DNA from: Microbacterium sp. 1S1
GTDB taxonomy: Bacteria > Actinomycetota > Actinomycetes > Actinomycetales > Microbacteriaceae
Length of the DNA stretch: 64,000 nt
Direction: 5' to 3'
NCBI RefSeq assembly: GCF_008271365.1
Contig: NZ_CP043430.1
Coordinates: 744,001-808,000, forward strand
A model generated the notes under the pieces. The model was not told the origin of the DNA, ran no database searches, and saw only the letters and a list, made by a program, of their open reading frames with translations. Below, piece after piece: positions 25,404-34,014 of this stretch. The stretch's first letter is position 1; every line of letters begins with the position of its first letter. The position numbers and the translations under genes are program-made.

Positions 25404-26204
25404 TCAGTGGTGGGGTTCGAGCAGCGAGGGCGCAGCCCCCAGCAGCGTGCGGGTGTAGGGGTCGGCGGGGTCGTCGAAGACCCGGGCGGCGTCGCCGTGC
25501 TCGACGACGCGGCCCTTGTTCATCACGGCGATCTCGTCGGAGAGGTAACGGACCGTCTGGATGTCGTGGGAGATGAAGACCATGCCCAGTCCGAGCTGCT
25601 GCTTCAGGTCGGTCAGGAGGTTCAGGATCTGCGCGCGCACGGAAACGTCGAGGGCCGAGGTCGGCTCGTCGGCCACGATGACCTGCGGGTCGAGCACGAG
25701 AGCCCTGGCGATCGCGACGCGCTGCCGCTGGCCGCCGGAGAGCTGACGGGGCAGTGCCTCCAGCGCGGAGGACGGCAGCCCTACGAGCCCGATGAGGTCG
25801 CGCACCTTGCGCTCCCGGCTCGCCGGACTCCCGAGGCGGTGCACCTGCAGGGGATCGAGCAGCGCGTCCCGCACCGTCATGCGGGCGTTCAGAGCCGTCG
25901 CGGGATCCTGGAAGACCACGGAGAGGATACGCCCCAGGCGCTGTCGTACCGCGGGCGTGAACGTGCGCACCGTCTGCCCGTCGAAGATCACCCGCCCGCT
26001 CGTGGGCTTCTCGAGACCGATCAACACCTTCGCGGAGGTGGACTTGCCGGAGCCGGACTCGCCCACGATCCCCAGCGTCTGGCCGCGGCGGACCGTCAGC
26101 GAGACCCCGGCGAGCGCGTCGACGTACTGCGGGCGGAACAACGACGAGCTGCGGGCCCGGTAGCGGACGCGCACGTCCTGCAGCTGGATGACGGGTTCGC
26201 TCAT
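25404..26204 (-). CDS. Dpp/Opp-type ABC transporter ATPase (second ATPase)
   Basis: A 266-residue OppF/DppF-like ATPase. Walker A is GESGSGKST at 48-56, the signature is LSGGQRQR and Walker B is VIVADEPTSALD. The C-terminal PADPYTRTLLGAAP segment is typical of peptide-class ATPases. It overlaps the upstream fused gene by 4 nt. It energises the importer encoded at 26201-30882, here probably taking up sialic acid. Confidence 0.9.
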   Translation of the reverse strand: MSEPVIQLQDVRVRYRARSSSLFRPQYVDALAGVSLTVRRGQTLGIVGESGSGKSTSAKVLIGLEKPTSGRVIFDGQTVRTFTPAVRQRLGRILSVVFQDPATALNARMTVRDALLDPLQVHRLGSPASRERKVRDLIGLVGLPSSALEALPRQLSGGQRQRVAIARALVLDPQVIVADEPTSALDVSVRAQILNLLTDLKQQLGLGMVFISHDIQTVRYLSDEIAVMNKGRVVEHGDAARVFDDPADPYTRTLLGAAPSLLEPHH

Positions 26205-28252
26205 CGCCCTGCTCCGATCGGTTCGACGGGCGCATCGTCGGGATGCGCGGAGTAGTAGTGCTCGGTGCCGGCGATGTGCCGCCGCACGGGTTCCACGCCG
26301 ACGTATCGCGTGGGATCCGCGGAGCGCGGGGCGAAGCGGTCGCCCTCCGGGAAGTCCCGCGGCGACGGCACGACGCCCGACACCTGGTGCAGGCGGTCAG
26401 AGCCGGCCTCGATCGAGAGCACCGCGCCCAGGAGGCCCTGCGTGTACTCGTGGACGGGCTGCGTGAGCACCTCACGCGTGGTGCCCTGCTCGACGACCTG
26501 ACCCGCGTACATCACCGTGATGCGGTGCGAGAGCTCGGCGACGAGGGCGAGGTCGTGCGAGACGAACACCAGTGCGAAGCCGAGCTCCCGCTGCAGGCGT
26601 ATGAGGAGCTCCACGACCTGGGCCTGCACCGTCACGTCGAGGGCCGTCGTGGGCTCGTCGGCGATCACCAGGCGCGGGTCGCGGGTCAGCGCCATCGCGA
26701 TGAGCACGCGCTGCCGCTGACCGCCCGACAGCTCGTGCGGGTACGAGGCGAGCGTGCGCTTCGGGTCGAGACCGACGAGCTCCAGCAGCTCCTCCGCCGT
26801 GCGGGTGCCGCCGCGGGATGTGAGCTGCTTCATCTGCGCGCGGATCAGCATCGCGGGATTCAGCGAGCTCAGGGCGTCCTGATAGATCATCGCGATGTCG
26901 TGGCCGCGCAGCACGTTGCGCTCCTTCGGCGTCATCCGCAGCAGATCCCTGCCGTCGAACAGGATGCGCCCGCGGATGTCGGCCTTCGGATCGAGCAGGC
27001 CCATGATCGCCAGCGAGGTGATGGACTTGCCGCACCCCGACTCCCCCACGAGCGACATGGTCTCGCCGGGGCGCACGGTGAAGCTGACATGATCGACCAC
27101 GTCGACGTCGCCGTGGCGCGGGAAGGAGATGCACAGGTCCTGCACCGCGAGCAGCGGCGCGGCGTCCCCCGTGTACACCAGGCGATCGGTGCGGGCGAGT
27201 TCGCGGGCGCGCAGCTCGGCGAGGCGTTCGGCCAGCGGCACCGCCTCCGCGGTGGGCACGAGCACATCGGGCACACCGCTGGGCACCGAGAGGTTGACCG
27301 CGGTGTCGACCGTCGGGATGACGTGGGTGTCGTCCGGGGCGGCGGCTTCCTCCAGGTCGTGCGTCGACTCCTCCGTGTTCGCGGCGTCGGCCGTGACCTT
27401 CCTGGCGCGTGGCGACACCATCGCGTCGGTCATCCCCTCGGACAGGATGTTGAGGCACAGCACCGTGATCATGATGAGGATGCCGGGGAAGAACGTCGCC
27501 CACCAGGCCCCGCTCATGAGCAGATTGCGGCCGGCGGCGATCACGTTGCCCCACGACGGCTCGGGGTCGGGCACACCGGCCTGCAGGAACGACAGCGAGG
27601 CCTCGAACACGATCGCGTCGGCGACGAGCACCGTGGCGAAGACGAGCACCGGCGCCATGGCGTTGCGGGCGACGTGCCGCACGATGATGCGCGGAGTTCC
27701 GGCGCCCATCACGCGGACGGCCGAGACGTAGTCCTCGCCGTACTGGTCGAGGATGTTCGCGCGGACGATGCGGGTCAGCTGCGGCACGTAGAGGAACGCG
27801 ATCGTCAGCACGAGCACCGGCAGCGACTTGCCGAACACCGCCACGAACACGGCGGCGAGCGCGATGCCGGGGAACGACATGACGACATCCATGACGCGCA
27901 TGAGGGTCTCGGAGATCCACTTCGGCGCGGTCGCGGCGACCGTGCCCAGCACGCAGGCGACCGCGAGGGCGACGAGGGTGGCCCCGAGCCCGATCACGAG
28001 GGAGTAGCGGGCGCCGTAGACCAGCCGGGAGAAGATGTCGCGACCCTGCCGGTCGGTGCCGAACCAGTGCTCCGCGCTCGGTGGCTGCACCGGGGAGCCG
28101 GAGGCGAGCGGGTCGTACGGCGCGATCAGCGGAGCCAGGATCGCGGCGAGCGCGATGATCGCGAGCACCGCGAGACAGACGATCGAGCCGAGGGAGAGGC
28201 GGCCCCAGCGGAGGCCGGGGACGGAGAGCCGTTCCGTGAGTCTGCGTCGCAT
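26201..28252 (-). CDS. Fused ABC permease-ATPase (DppC-DppD), sialic-acid importer
   Basis: A 683-residue fusion. Residues 1-285 are a DppC-like permease with six helices, HWFGTDRQGRDIFSRLVYGA after the first helix and the EAA-type loop EDYVSAVRVMGAGTP (174-187). Residues 285-365 are an acidic, Pro-rich linker. Residues 366-640 are a DppD ATPase with Walker A GESGCGKS at 403-410, LSGGQRQR and VIADEPTTALD. The frame is open throughout. C. glutamicum SiaG is, as I recall, a similar fusion, which supports a sialic-acid role. Confidence 0.88.
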   Translation of the reverse strand: MRRRLTERLSVPGLRWGRLSLGSIVCLAVLAIIALAAILAPLIAPYDPLASGSPVQPPSAEHWFGTDRQGRDIFSRLVYGARYSLVIGLGATLVALAVACVLGTVAATAPKWISETLMRVMDVVMSFPGIALAAVFVAVFGKSLPVLVLTIAFLYVPQLTRIVRANILDQYGEDYVSAVRVMGAGTPRIIVRHVARNAMAPVLVFATVLVADAIVFEASLSFLQAGVPDPEPSWGNVIAAGRNLLMSGAWWATFFPGILIMITVLCLNILSEGMTDAMVSPRARKVTADAANTEESTHDLEEAAAPDDTHVIPTVDTAVNLSVPSGVPDVLVPTAEAVPLAERLAELRARELARTDRLVYTGDAAPLLAVQDLCISFPRHGDVDVVDHVSFTVRPGETMSLVGESGCGKSITSLAIMGLLDPKADIRGRILFDGRDLLRMTPKERNVLRGHDIAMIYQDALSSLNPAMLIRAQMKQLTSRGGTRTAEELLELVGLDPKRTLASYPHELSGGQRQRVLIAMALTRDPRLVIADEPTTALDVTVQAQVVELLIRLQRELGFALVFVSHDLALVAELSHRITVMYAGQVVEQGTTREVLTQPVHEYTQGLLGAVLSIEAGSDRLHQVSGVVPSPRDFPEGDRFAPRSADPTRYVGVEPVRRHIAGTEHYYSAHPDDAPVEPIGAGR

Positions 28253-28253
28253 G

Positions 28254-29210
28254 TCACACCGCCCGGATTCGAGGATTGATGAGCACGTACAGGAGGTCGA
28301 CGACGATGTTGATCACGACGAAGGCCAGCGCGACCGCGAGCGTCACGCCCTGCACGAGATTGGGTTCGTTGTTGGTGACGCCGTTGAGGATGAGGGTGCC
28401 CATGCCGGGGATCGCGAAGATGATCTCGATCACCACGGCGCCGCCGAGCAGGTACCCGATGCGGAGACCCAGCACGGTCACGGGGGTGATCAGCGCGTTG
28501 CGCAGCACGTTGCGACCGACGACGATCACCCGCGGGATGCCGGCGCCGAGGGCGGTGCGCACGTAGTCGCGGTCGAGCTCCTCGACCATCGAGGTGCGCA
28601 CGACGCGGGACAGCTGCCCGATCACGGGCACGGCGAGGGCCACCGCGGGAAGGGTCATCCGGGCGAGCCACCCGGACGGGTCGTCGGCGAAGGCCGGAAG
28701 CGGGCCCGAGGCCGGCAGCACCCCGAGCGCCAGGGTGAAGACCTGGATGAGGAGGATCGCGAGCCAGAAGGAGGGCGTGGACAGCGCGGCGACGCCGAAG
28801 ACGCGGATGACCTGGTCGGGCCAGCGGTCGCGGGAGACCGCGGCGAGGACGCCGATCACGAAGGCGACGATGACCGCGATCAGGAGACCGAGGAAGGTCA
28901 GGGCGAGCGTCACCGGGAAGGCCCTGGCGACCTCGTCGACCACGGGCAGGCTGCGGGCGGAGTAGGTGCCCAGGTCGCCCTGGACCAGCCCGAACAGGAA
29001 GTTCACGTAGCGGACGAGCAGCGGGAGGTTCAGTCCGTGGTCTTCGCGGTACGCCTCCAGCGCTTCGGGGGAGGCGGTCTCGCCGAGCGCAGTGCGCGCC
29101 GGGTCGACGGGTGAGAAGGACATCACGAAGAAGACCAGGAACGTGATGCCGAGGATCATCAGCGGCAACTGCAGCAGTCGCCGGCCGACGAGGCGGAGCG
29201 TGTGGGACAC
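28254..29210 (-). CDS. Dpp/Opp-type ABC permease (DppB-like)
   Basis: A 318-residue permease with six helices; LRLVGRRLLQLPLMILGITF and SPVDPARTALGE are the family start, and RVVRTSMVEELDRDYVRTA the coupling loop. It begins with GTG after AAGGAGCGGCAC. The next gene, the fused permease-ATPase, starts 1 nt after its stop. Together they form the membrane channel of the importer. Confidence 0.9.
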   Translation of the reverse strand: MSHTLRLVGRRLLQLPLMILGITFLVFFVMSFSPVDPARTALGETASPEALEAYREDHGLNLPLLVRYVNFLFGLVQGDLGTYSARSLPVVDEVARAFPVTLALTFLGLLIAVIVAFVIGVLAAVSRDRWPDQVIRVFGVAALSTPSFWLAILLIQVFTLALGVLPASGPLPAFADDPSGWLARMTLPAVALAVPVIGQLSRVVRTSMVEELDRDYVRTALGAGIPRVIVVGRNVLRNALITPVTVLGLRIGYLLGGAVVIEIIFAIPGMGTLILNGVTNNEPNLVQGVTLAVALAFVVINIVVDLLYVLINPRIRAV

Positions 29211-29236
29211 GTGCCGCTCCTTCCGGAGGTGGGGTG

Positions 29237-29271
29237 GCGGGGGCGCGCTCTTCGGGTGAGCGCACCCCCGC
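29237..29271 (-). other. Intercistronic hairpin between binding protein and permease genes
   Basis: Fourteen-base arms (29237-29250 with 29258-29271, one mismatch) enclose TTCGGGT. The structure lies in the 76-nt gap after the binding-protein stop. Such hairpins between binding protein and permease genes commonly protect the upstream mRNA and lower downstream expression, so more binding protein is made than channel. Confidence 0.65.
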
Positions 29272-29286
29272 GCTGTCGGTCAGGTG

Positions 29287-30882
29287 CTACTTCGCGGCCA
29301 CGCCGACGTCGAGGAACGACAGTCCGGTCGTGGGGACCGGCTGGAAGCCGACCAGCTCCTGGGAGTTCCAGGCGGTGGGCAGCTTGCGGTGGAACAGCGG
29401 GTACAGCACGGCCTGGTCCGAGATCAGGTCATAGGCCTGATTCCAGGATTCCTGCTGCTCGTCGCCCTCCTGGGTGACGGCGGTGTCCAGCAGCGTGCGC
29501 AGCTCGGCGTACTCCGGGGAGTCGGACCGGGCGGTGCGGGTCTGGGTCCAGACGTTCTCGCCGTACCACCAGTTCATGAGCAGGTCGGGGTCCACGCCGA
29601 ACACCGACGGGTCACCGGGGGCGATGGCGACCGTGTAGTCGCCGGAGTCGACCTTCTCGTACATCGAGGCCGACTGACTGATGTCGAGGGTGGTGTCGAT
29701 GCCGATCGCGTCGAGGGACTCCTTGATGAGCGGCGCCACCTCCTTCACCCAGCCGGTGTCGGTCATGCGCAGCGTGATCGCGAGGTCGGAGACGCCGGCT
29801 TCCTCCAGCAGCTCCTCCGCCTTCTCCGGATCGTACGAGTAGACGGTGGACGCCTCGTGGTAGTTCGGGTAGTCCTCGGGAAGGAACGACGTGGCCGGGG
29901 TGGCGTTGCCGAGCATGCCGGTCTCGATGATCTTGTCCATGTCGAGCGCGTAATGCAGCGCCTGGCGGACGCGAACGTCGTCGAACGGCTCGGCCTTCGT
30001 GTTGAACATCATGAAGAGGAGGCCGAAGGACTGCACGCTCTCGACCTCGGCCGAGGCGGCCAGTCCGTCCGCATCGATGTAGGGCACGTCCTCGATCGCC
30101 TGCACCGTGCCGGTCGACATCGCGGTGACGCGGGCGGAGGCATCGGCGAGGAGGTTCCAGTTCATGCCGGCGGCGAGCGCGGGACGGGGGCCGTTGTAGT
30201 CGTCGTACCGCTCGAAGACGATCTTGTCCTCGGGCACGGCGGAGACGAGGGCGTAGGGGCCGGAGCCGACCGGGTTCGCGCCGAAGCCCTCGGGGTCGGC
30301 TTCGACCACGGCCTTCGGCACGATCTTGACGACGCCGAGACGATCGTCGATGAGGGAGAACGGATAGTCGGTGGTGATCCGGACGGTGTCCTCATCGACG
30401 GCGGTGACGGTGTCGATGAACTCGACGAACGAGCGGAACAGCGAGTTGTTCGCCGGGTCGAGGACGCGCTCGTAGCTGAAGACCACGTCGTCGGCGGTGA
30501 CCGGGTCTCCGTTCTGGAACGTCGCGCCTTCGCGGAGGTCGATGTCATAGGTCGTCTCGTCGACCTGCGTCGGGAAGTCGGCCGCAAGGGCGGGGGCGGG
30601 CTCCTGCGTGACCGGGTCGAGGTCGATGAGTCCCTCGAAGACGTGCCAGTTCGCCGAGACCGTCACGGCGCCGGACGCGACCATCGGGTCGAAGCTGCCG
30701 TTCAGGGTGTACGAGATCCCGGCCTCGATGATGCCGTCCGGGTCGATGTCGCTCGCGGCGGGGCTCTCGACGGTGCTCTCGGCACCGCCGCCGCAGCCGG
30801 CGAGCGCGAGGGACGCGGCGACCGTGCCAGCGACCGCCATCGCGAATCGACCCGCCCGGCGGCGAGTGATGTGTCGGTTCAT
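29287..30882 (-). CDS. ABC transporter substrate-binding lipoprotein (family 5)
   Basis: A 531-residue SBP_bac_5 (DppA/OppA class) protein. The signal peptide ends in the lipobox LALAGC, so Cys27 or so is lipidated and the protein is tethered outside the membrane. YPFSLIDDRLGVVKIVPK and RVRQALHYALDMDKII are typical. First gene of the operon; in this class the ligand is usually a peptide, but with the nan genes it is probably sialic acid. GGAG precedes the ATG at 30882 by 6 nt; the frame runs further upstream to 30963, but that region is the promoter. Confidence 0.88.
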   Translation of the reverse strand: MNRHITRRRAGRFAMAVAGTVAASLALAGCGGGAESTVESPAASDIDPDGIIEAGISYTLNGSFDPMVASGAVTVSANWHVFEGLIDLDPVTQEPAPALAADFPTQVDETTYDIDLREGATFQNGDPVTADDVVFSYERVLDPANNSLFRSFVEFIDTVTAVDEDTVRITTDYPFSLIDDRLGVVKIVPKAVVEADPEGFGANPVGSGPYALVSAVPEDKIVFERYDDYNGPRPALAAGMNWNLLADASARVTAMSTGTVQAIEDVPYIDADGLAASAEVESVQSFGLLFMMFNTKAEPFDDVRVRQALHYALDMDKIIETGMLGNATPATSFLPEDYPNYHEASTVYSYDPEKAEELLEEAGVSDLAITLRMTDTGWVKEVAPLIKESLDAIGIDTTLDISQSASMYEKVDSGDYTVAIAPGDPSVFGVDPDLLMNWWYGENVWTQTRTARSDSPEYAELRTLLDTAVTQEGDEQQESWNQAYDLISDQAVLYPLFHRKLPTAWNSQELVGFQPVPTTGLSFLDVGVAAK

Positions 30883-30917
30883 GTGTGCTCCAGGTGATGG
30901 GGGGCGACGCCTTGAGG

Positions 30918-30935
30918 ACATCAGACGTCTGATGT
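30918..30935. promoter_or_regulatory. Perfect 18-bp palindrome, operator of the GntR regulator
   Basis: ACATCAGAC followed by its exact complement lies in the divergent region between the binding-protein gene and the GntR gene. On the minus strand a -10-like TAGAGT (30936-30941) abuts it directly. Binding here would block the catabolic operon and could also control the regulator gene. Confidence 0.8.
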
Positions 30936-31010
30936 ACTCTAAACACACGTTCGACCGGATCACAAGAGTGAGAGGATCGGAGCGTTTCCGGCAGGCAGGA
31001 GAGGGACCCT

Positions 31011-31733
31011 ATGAAGTCCACCACGGGGAGGGCGTCGCGGATGCGGCGAGCCACGACGGCGGATCAGATCAAGCAGCTCATCCTCACACGCGGACTCACC
31101 CCCGGCGACCCGCTGCCGACCGAGGCCGAACTGTGCGAGGAACTCGACGTCTCGCGCTCCTCGGTCCGTGAAGCGATCCGCACGCTCTCCACGCTCGACA
31201 TCGTCGACGTCCGGCACGGACACGGCACCTACGTGGGCGCGATGTCGCTGGACCCGATGGTCGAGGCGCTCGTCTTCCGCGGTGTGCTCTCCCCCGAAGG
31301 CTCACTGCAGGCGCTGCGCGAGGTCGTGGAGGTGCGCCTCGCCCTCGATCTCTCCATGGCCGAGCGCGTGGTCGGGGCCGCCCAGGCGCAGGAGGACCCG
31401 GAACTCGACGAGCTCGTCGCCGAGATGGTCGACAAGGCCGGCCGCGGCGAGTACTTCCTCGACGAGGACCGGGCGTTCCACACCCGGCTTTTCGGCGCGA
31501 TCGACAACCGCCTGGTGGGCCAGCTCGTCGGAGCCTTCTGGGACGTGCACACCGCCGTGCTCCCGCAGCTCGGCATCGCCCAGCCCGATGACATCCACAA
31601 GACCGCCAAGGCGCACGGCGACATGCTGGACGCCGCACGCGCGGGCGACGTCGAGCGCTACCGCCGAGCCGTCATCGAGCACTACCAGCCGCTGCAGCGC
31701 GTGCTAGCGACAGCAGAGGACGTGCGGGCCTGA
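31011..31733 (+). CDS. GntR-family (FadR/FCD) regulator of the sialic-acid operon
   Basis: A 240-residue regulator with a GntR winged helix (TTADQIKQLILTRGL, LPTEAELCEELDVSRSSVRE) and a C-terminal FCD domain with the metal-type residues in DEDRAFHTRLFGAI and KAHGDMLDAARAGD. AGGAGAGGG precedes the ATG. It is divergent from the nan operon with the 18-bp palindrome between them, so it is most likely its repressor (NanR-like) released by a pathway sugar. Confidence 0.88.
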   Translation: MKSTTGRASRMRRATTADQIKQLILTRGLTPGDPLPTEAELCEELDVSRSSVREAIRTLSTLDIVDVRHGHGTYVGAMSLDPMVEALVFRGVLSPEGSLQALREVVEVRLALDLSMAERVVGAAQAQEDPELDELVAEMVDKAGRGEYFLDEDRAFHTRLFGAIDNRLVGQLVGAFWDVHTAVLPQLGIAQPDDIHKTAKAHGDMLDAARAGDVERYRRAVIEHYQPLQRVLATAEDVRA

Positions 31734-31782
31734 GCCCAGGACTCGGTAGTCTGACTTTCCCACCCACGGAAAGAGGACCCGC

Positions 31783-32700
31783 ATGTCCGTTGGACTGCTC
31801 GCCGTCGTCGACGACATCCTGAGCGCCGCGATGAAGGCGTCGGCGAAGGCCGCCGGAGTCGTGATCGACGATGCCGCCGTCACCCCGCAGTACGTGCAGG
31901 GCATCACGCCGGCTCGTGAGCTCCCCGTGGTCGGCAAGATCGCCCTCGGGTCGCTGGTGAACAAGTTCGTCATCATCATCCCGATCGCCCTCCTCCTCAC
32001 CGCCTTCGCGCCGTGGGTACTGCCGTACCTGCTGATCCTCGGCGGCTCGTACCTCTGCTTCGAGGGCGCGGAGAAGGTGCTCGAGTGGTTCGGCGTGCAC
32101 CACGGCCACGCTGACGAGGGAGCCCGCGACGAGAGGAAGCTCGTGCTCGGTGCCGTCCGCACGGACCTCATCCTCTCGACCGAGATCATGCTCATCTCGC
32201 TCGCCAGCCTCGACAAGGGACTCGACATCTGGTCGACCCTCGCCATCCTCGCCGTGATCGCACTGCTCATGACCATCGCCGTGTACGGCGCCGTGGCTCT
32301 GCTGGTGAAGATCGACGACATCGGGCTGAAGATGGCGAAGAACCCCGTGCAGCGCGTGCGGCACACCGGTACCCGGATCGTCCGGTCGATGCCCGCGGTC
32401 TTCCGCTTCATCAGCGTGCTCGGCACCGTCGCGATGCTCTGGGTCGGCGGACACCTCGTCCTTGTCAACCTCGGCGAAGTCGGTCTGCACGCCCCGGTCG
32501 ACGTGCTGCACGCGGTCGAGCACGCCCTCGAACCGCTGGGGGGCGTGATCGTGTGGGTCGTCGACACGATCATCTCGGCGATCGCCGGTCTCGTCTGGGG
32601 TCTCGTGATCGTCGGCATCGTCCTCGGCATCGCGAAGCTCTTCGGCAGGAAGCCGAGCTTCCACGAGGGCGAGGCCTCCCCCGCCGACATCCACGTCTGA
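31783..32700 (+). CDS. DUF808-family integral membrane protein
   Basis: A 305-residue inner-membrane protein with several helices. SVGLLAVVDDILSAAMKASA, VVIDDAAVTPQYVQG and ELPVVGKIALGSLVNK identify DUF808 (YedI-like), a conserved family without a settled function. AAAGAGG precedes the ATG, and a -10-like TAGTCT lies at about 31746. The acetyltransferase gene starts 1 nt after its stop. Confidence 0.85.
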   Translation: MSVGLLAVVDDILSAAMKASAKAAGVVIDDAAVTPQYVQGITPARELPVVGKIALGSLVNKFVIIIPIALLLTAFAPWVLPYLLILGGSYLCFEGAEKVLEWFGVHHGHADEGARDERKLVLGAVRTDLILSTEIMLISLASLDKGLDIWSTLAILAVIALLMTIAVYGAVALLVKIDDIGLKMAKNPVQRVRHTGTRIVRSMPAVFRFISVLGTVAMLWVGGHLVLVNLGEVGLHAPVDVLHAVEHALEPLGGVIVWVVDTIISAIAGLVWGLVIVGIVLGIAKLFGRKPSFHEGEASPADIHV

Positions 32701-32701
32701 C

Positions 32702-33229
32702 ATGAGCGCCGTGCATCTCAGGGACGCCGAGAACGCCGACCTCGACACGATCACCGCGATCCACAACCACGCCGTCGTGCACACGACCGCGATCTGGAAC
32801 GAGGAGGCGGTGGACCGTTCCGATCGGGCAGCCTGGCTCGCCGATCGGACCGCACGCGGCTATCCCGTCGTCGTCGCCGCCGACGAGACCGGCGTGGTGG
32901 GCTACGCGTCCTACGCTCAGTGGCGCCCGCATAGCGGCTACCGCCTCACCGTGGAGCACTCCGTCTACGTGCGCGGCGACCAGCGCGGCCGAGGAATCGG
33001 CACGGCCCTCATGACGGAGCTCATCGCCCGAGCCAGGACCGACGGGATGCACGTGATGATCGGCGGGGTGGAGAGCGGCAACACCGCCTCCATCGCCCTG
33101 CACGAACGACTCGGATTCCGCGAAGTGGGGCGCATGCCCCAGGTCGGCGCGAAGTTCGGCCGCTGGCTCGACCTCAGCATGCTGCAGCTCGTGCTCGACG
33201 AGCGCCCCACCCCCGACGCGGCGCTCTAG
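32702..33229 (+). CDS. GNAT N-acetyltransferase (phosphinothricin-type)
   Basis: A 175-residue acetyltransferase of the PAT/YncA group. The acetyl-CoA loop is RGDQRGRGIGTALMTELI, followed by GGVESGNTASIALHERLGF, and the N-terminal NHAVVHTTAIWNEEA matches phosphinothricin acetyltransferases. Relatives acetylate methionine sulfone, phosphinothricin or similar amino acids. It forms a tight + strand run with the DUF808 and pnuC genes. Confidence 0.87.
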   Translation: MSAVHLRDAENADLDTITAIHNHAVVHTTAIWNEEAVDRSDRAAWLADRTARGYPVVVAADETGVVGYASYAQWRPHSGYRLTVEHSVYVRGDQRGRGIGTALMTELIARARTDGMHVMIGGVESGNTASIALHERLGFREVGRMPQVGAKFGRWLDLSMLQLVLDERPTPDAAL

Positions 33230-33232
33230 CCG

Positions 33233-33940
33233 ATGGGTCTCCTGCAGTGGCTGGTCGACACGTTCTCCTCCTCCTGGGTGCTGCCGGGCGGGCAGACCCT
33301 TCTGGTGCGTGAGGTCGTCGGGAACGCGTTCGGACTCGCGAGCGCCCTCGGCGGCATGCGGCGGAAGGTCTGGGCCTGGCCGGTCGGCATCGTCGGCAAC
33401 GTCCTGCTGCTGACGGTGTTCCTCGGTTCCGCGCTCAGCCCCGATCCCTCTCTCCCGCATCTGCTCGGGCAGGCCGGGCGACAGGTCATGTTCATCGCCG
33501 TCGCGATCTACGGATGGATCCGCTGGCGGAACGCCGACGGCGGCCGCGTCGTGCCACGGTGGGCGCCGGCCCGCGCCCGGATCGGGTTGGTGCTCGCGCT
33601 CGCCATCGGAACCGTCGCCCTGACGCCGGTGTTCCGCGCCCTCGGTTCGTGGGAACCGGTCTGGGCCGATGCCTGGACCTTCGTCGGGTCGCTGCTCGCG
33701 ACGTACGGCATGGCCAAGGGATGGACCGAGTTCTGGCTCATCTGGATCGCCGTCGACGTCGTCGGGGTGCCCCTGCTCTTCAGCGCGGGCTACTACGCGA
33801 CGGGGCTCATGTACGTCTTCTACGGCCTCTTCACCGCGGTCGGCTTCGTGATCTGGTGGCGGGCGCAGCGCCAGGCCGCTCCCCCGATCGTGATCCTCCC
33901 GCCCGACCCGAGTCCTCGCCGTCCGGACGGCGAGGTCTGA
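33233..33940 (+). CDS. pnuC: Nicotinamide mononucleotide/riboside transporter
   Basis: A 235-residue PnuC with seven hydrophobic segments. VREVVGNAFGLASALGGM, VGIVGNVLLL, AIYGWIRWR and TEFWLIWIAVDVVGVPLLF (helix with the ligand-binding WxxW-type residues) are typical. It brings NAD precursors across the inner membrane by facilitated diffusion. No NadR-type kinase is next to it. The ATG lies 3 nt after the acetyltransferase stop. Confidence 0.87.
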   Translation: MGLLQWLVDTFSSSWVLPGGQTLLVREVVGNAFGLASALGGMRRKVWAWPVGIVGNVLLLTVFLGSALSPDPSLPHLLGQAGRQVMFIAVAIYGWIRWRNADGGRVVPRWAPARARIGLVLALAIGTVALTPVFRALGSWEPVWADAWTFVGSLLATYGMAKGWTEFWLIWIAVDVVGVPLLFSAGYYATGLMYVFYGLFTAVGFVIWWRAQRQAAPPIVILPPDPSPRRPDGEV

Positions 33941-34014
33941 TCCACGCCGCCGATTGTTTCGGTGCGTGTCGCCACCGCTCGCCTCGACGCGGTCCCGTCC
34001 CGTTTCATGGGGGC

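Noticed and set aside
26201..28252. Fused permease-ATPase as a sequencing artefact
   Set aside because: The frame is continuous, the linker has normal codon use and no start or ribosome site is present before the ATPase part, so a genuine fusion is more likely.
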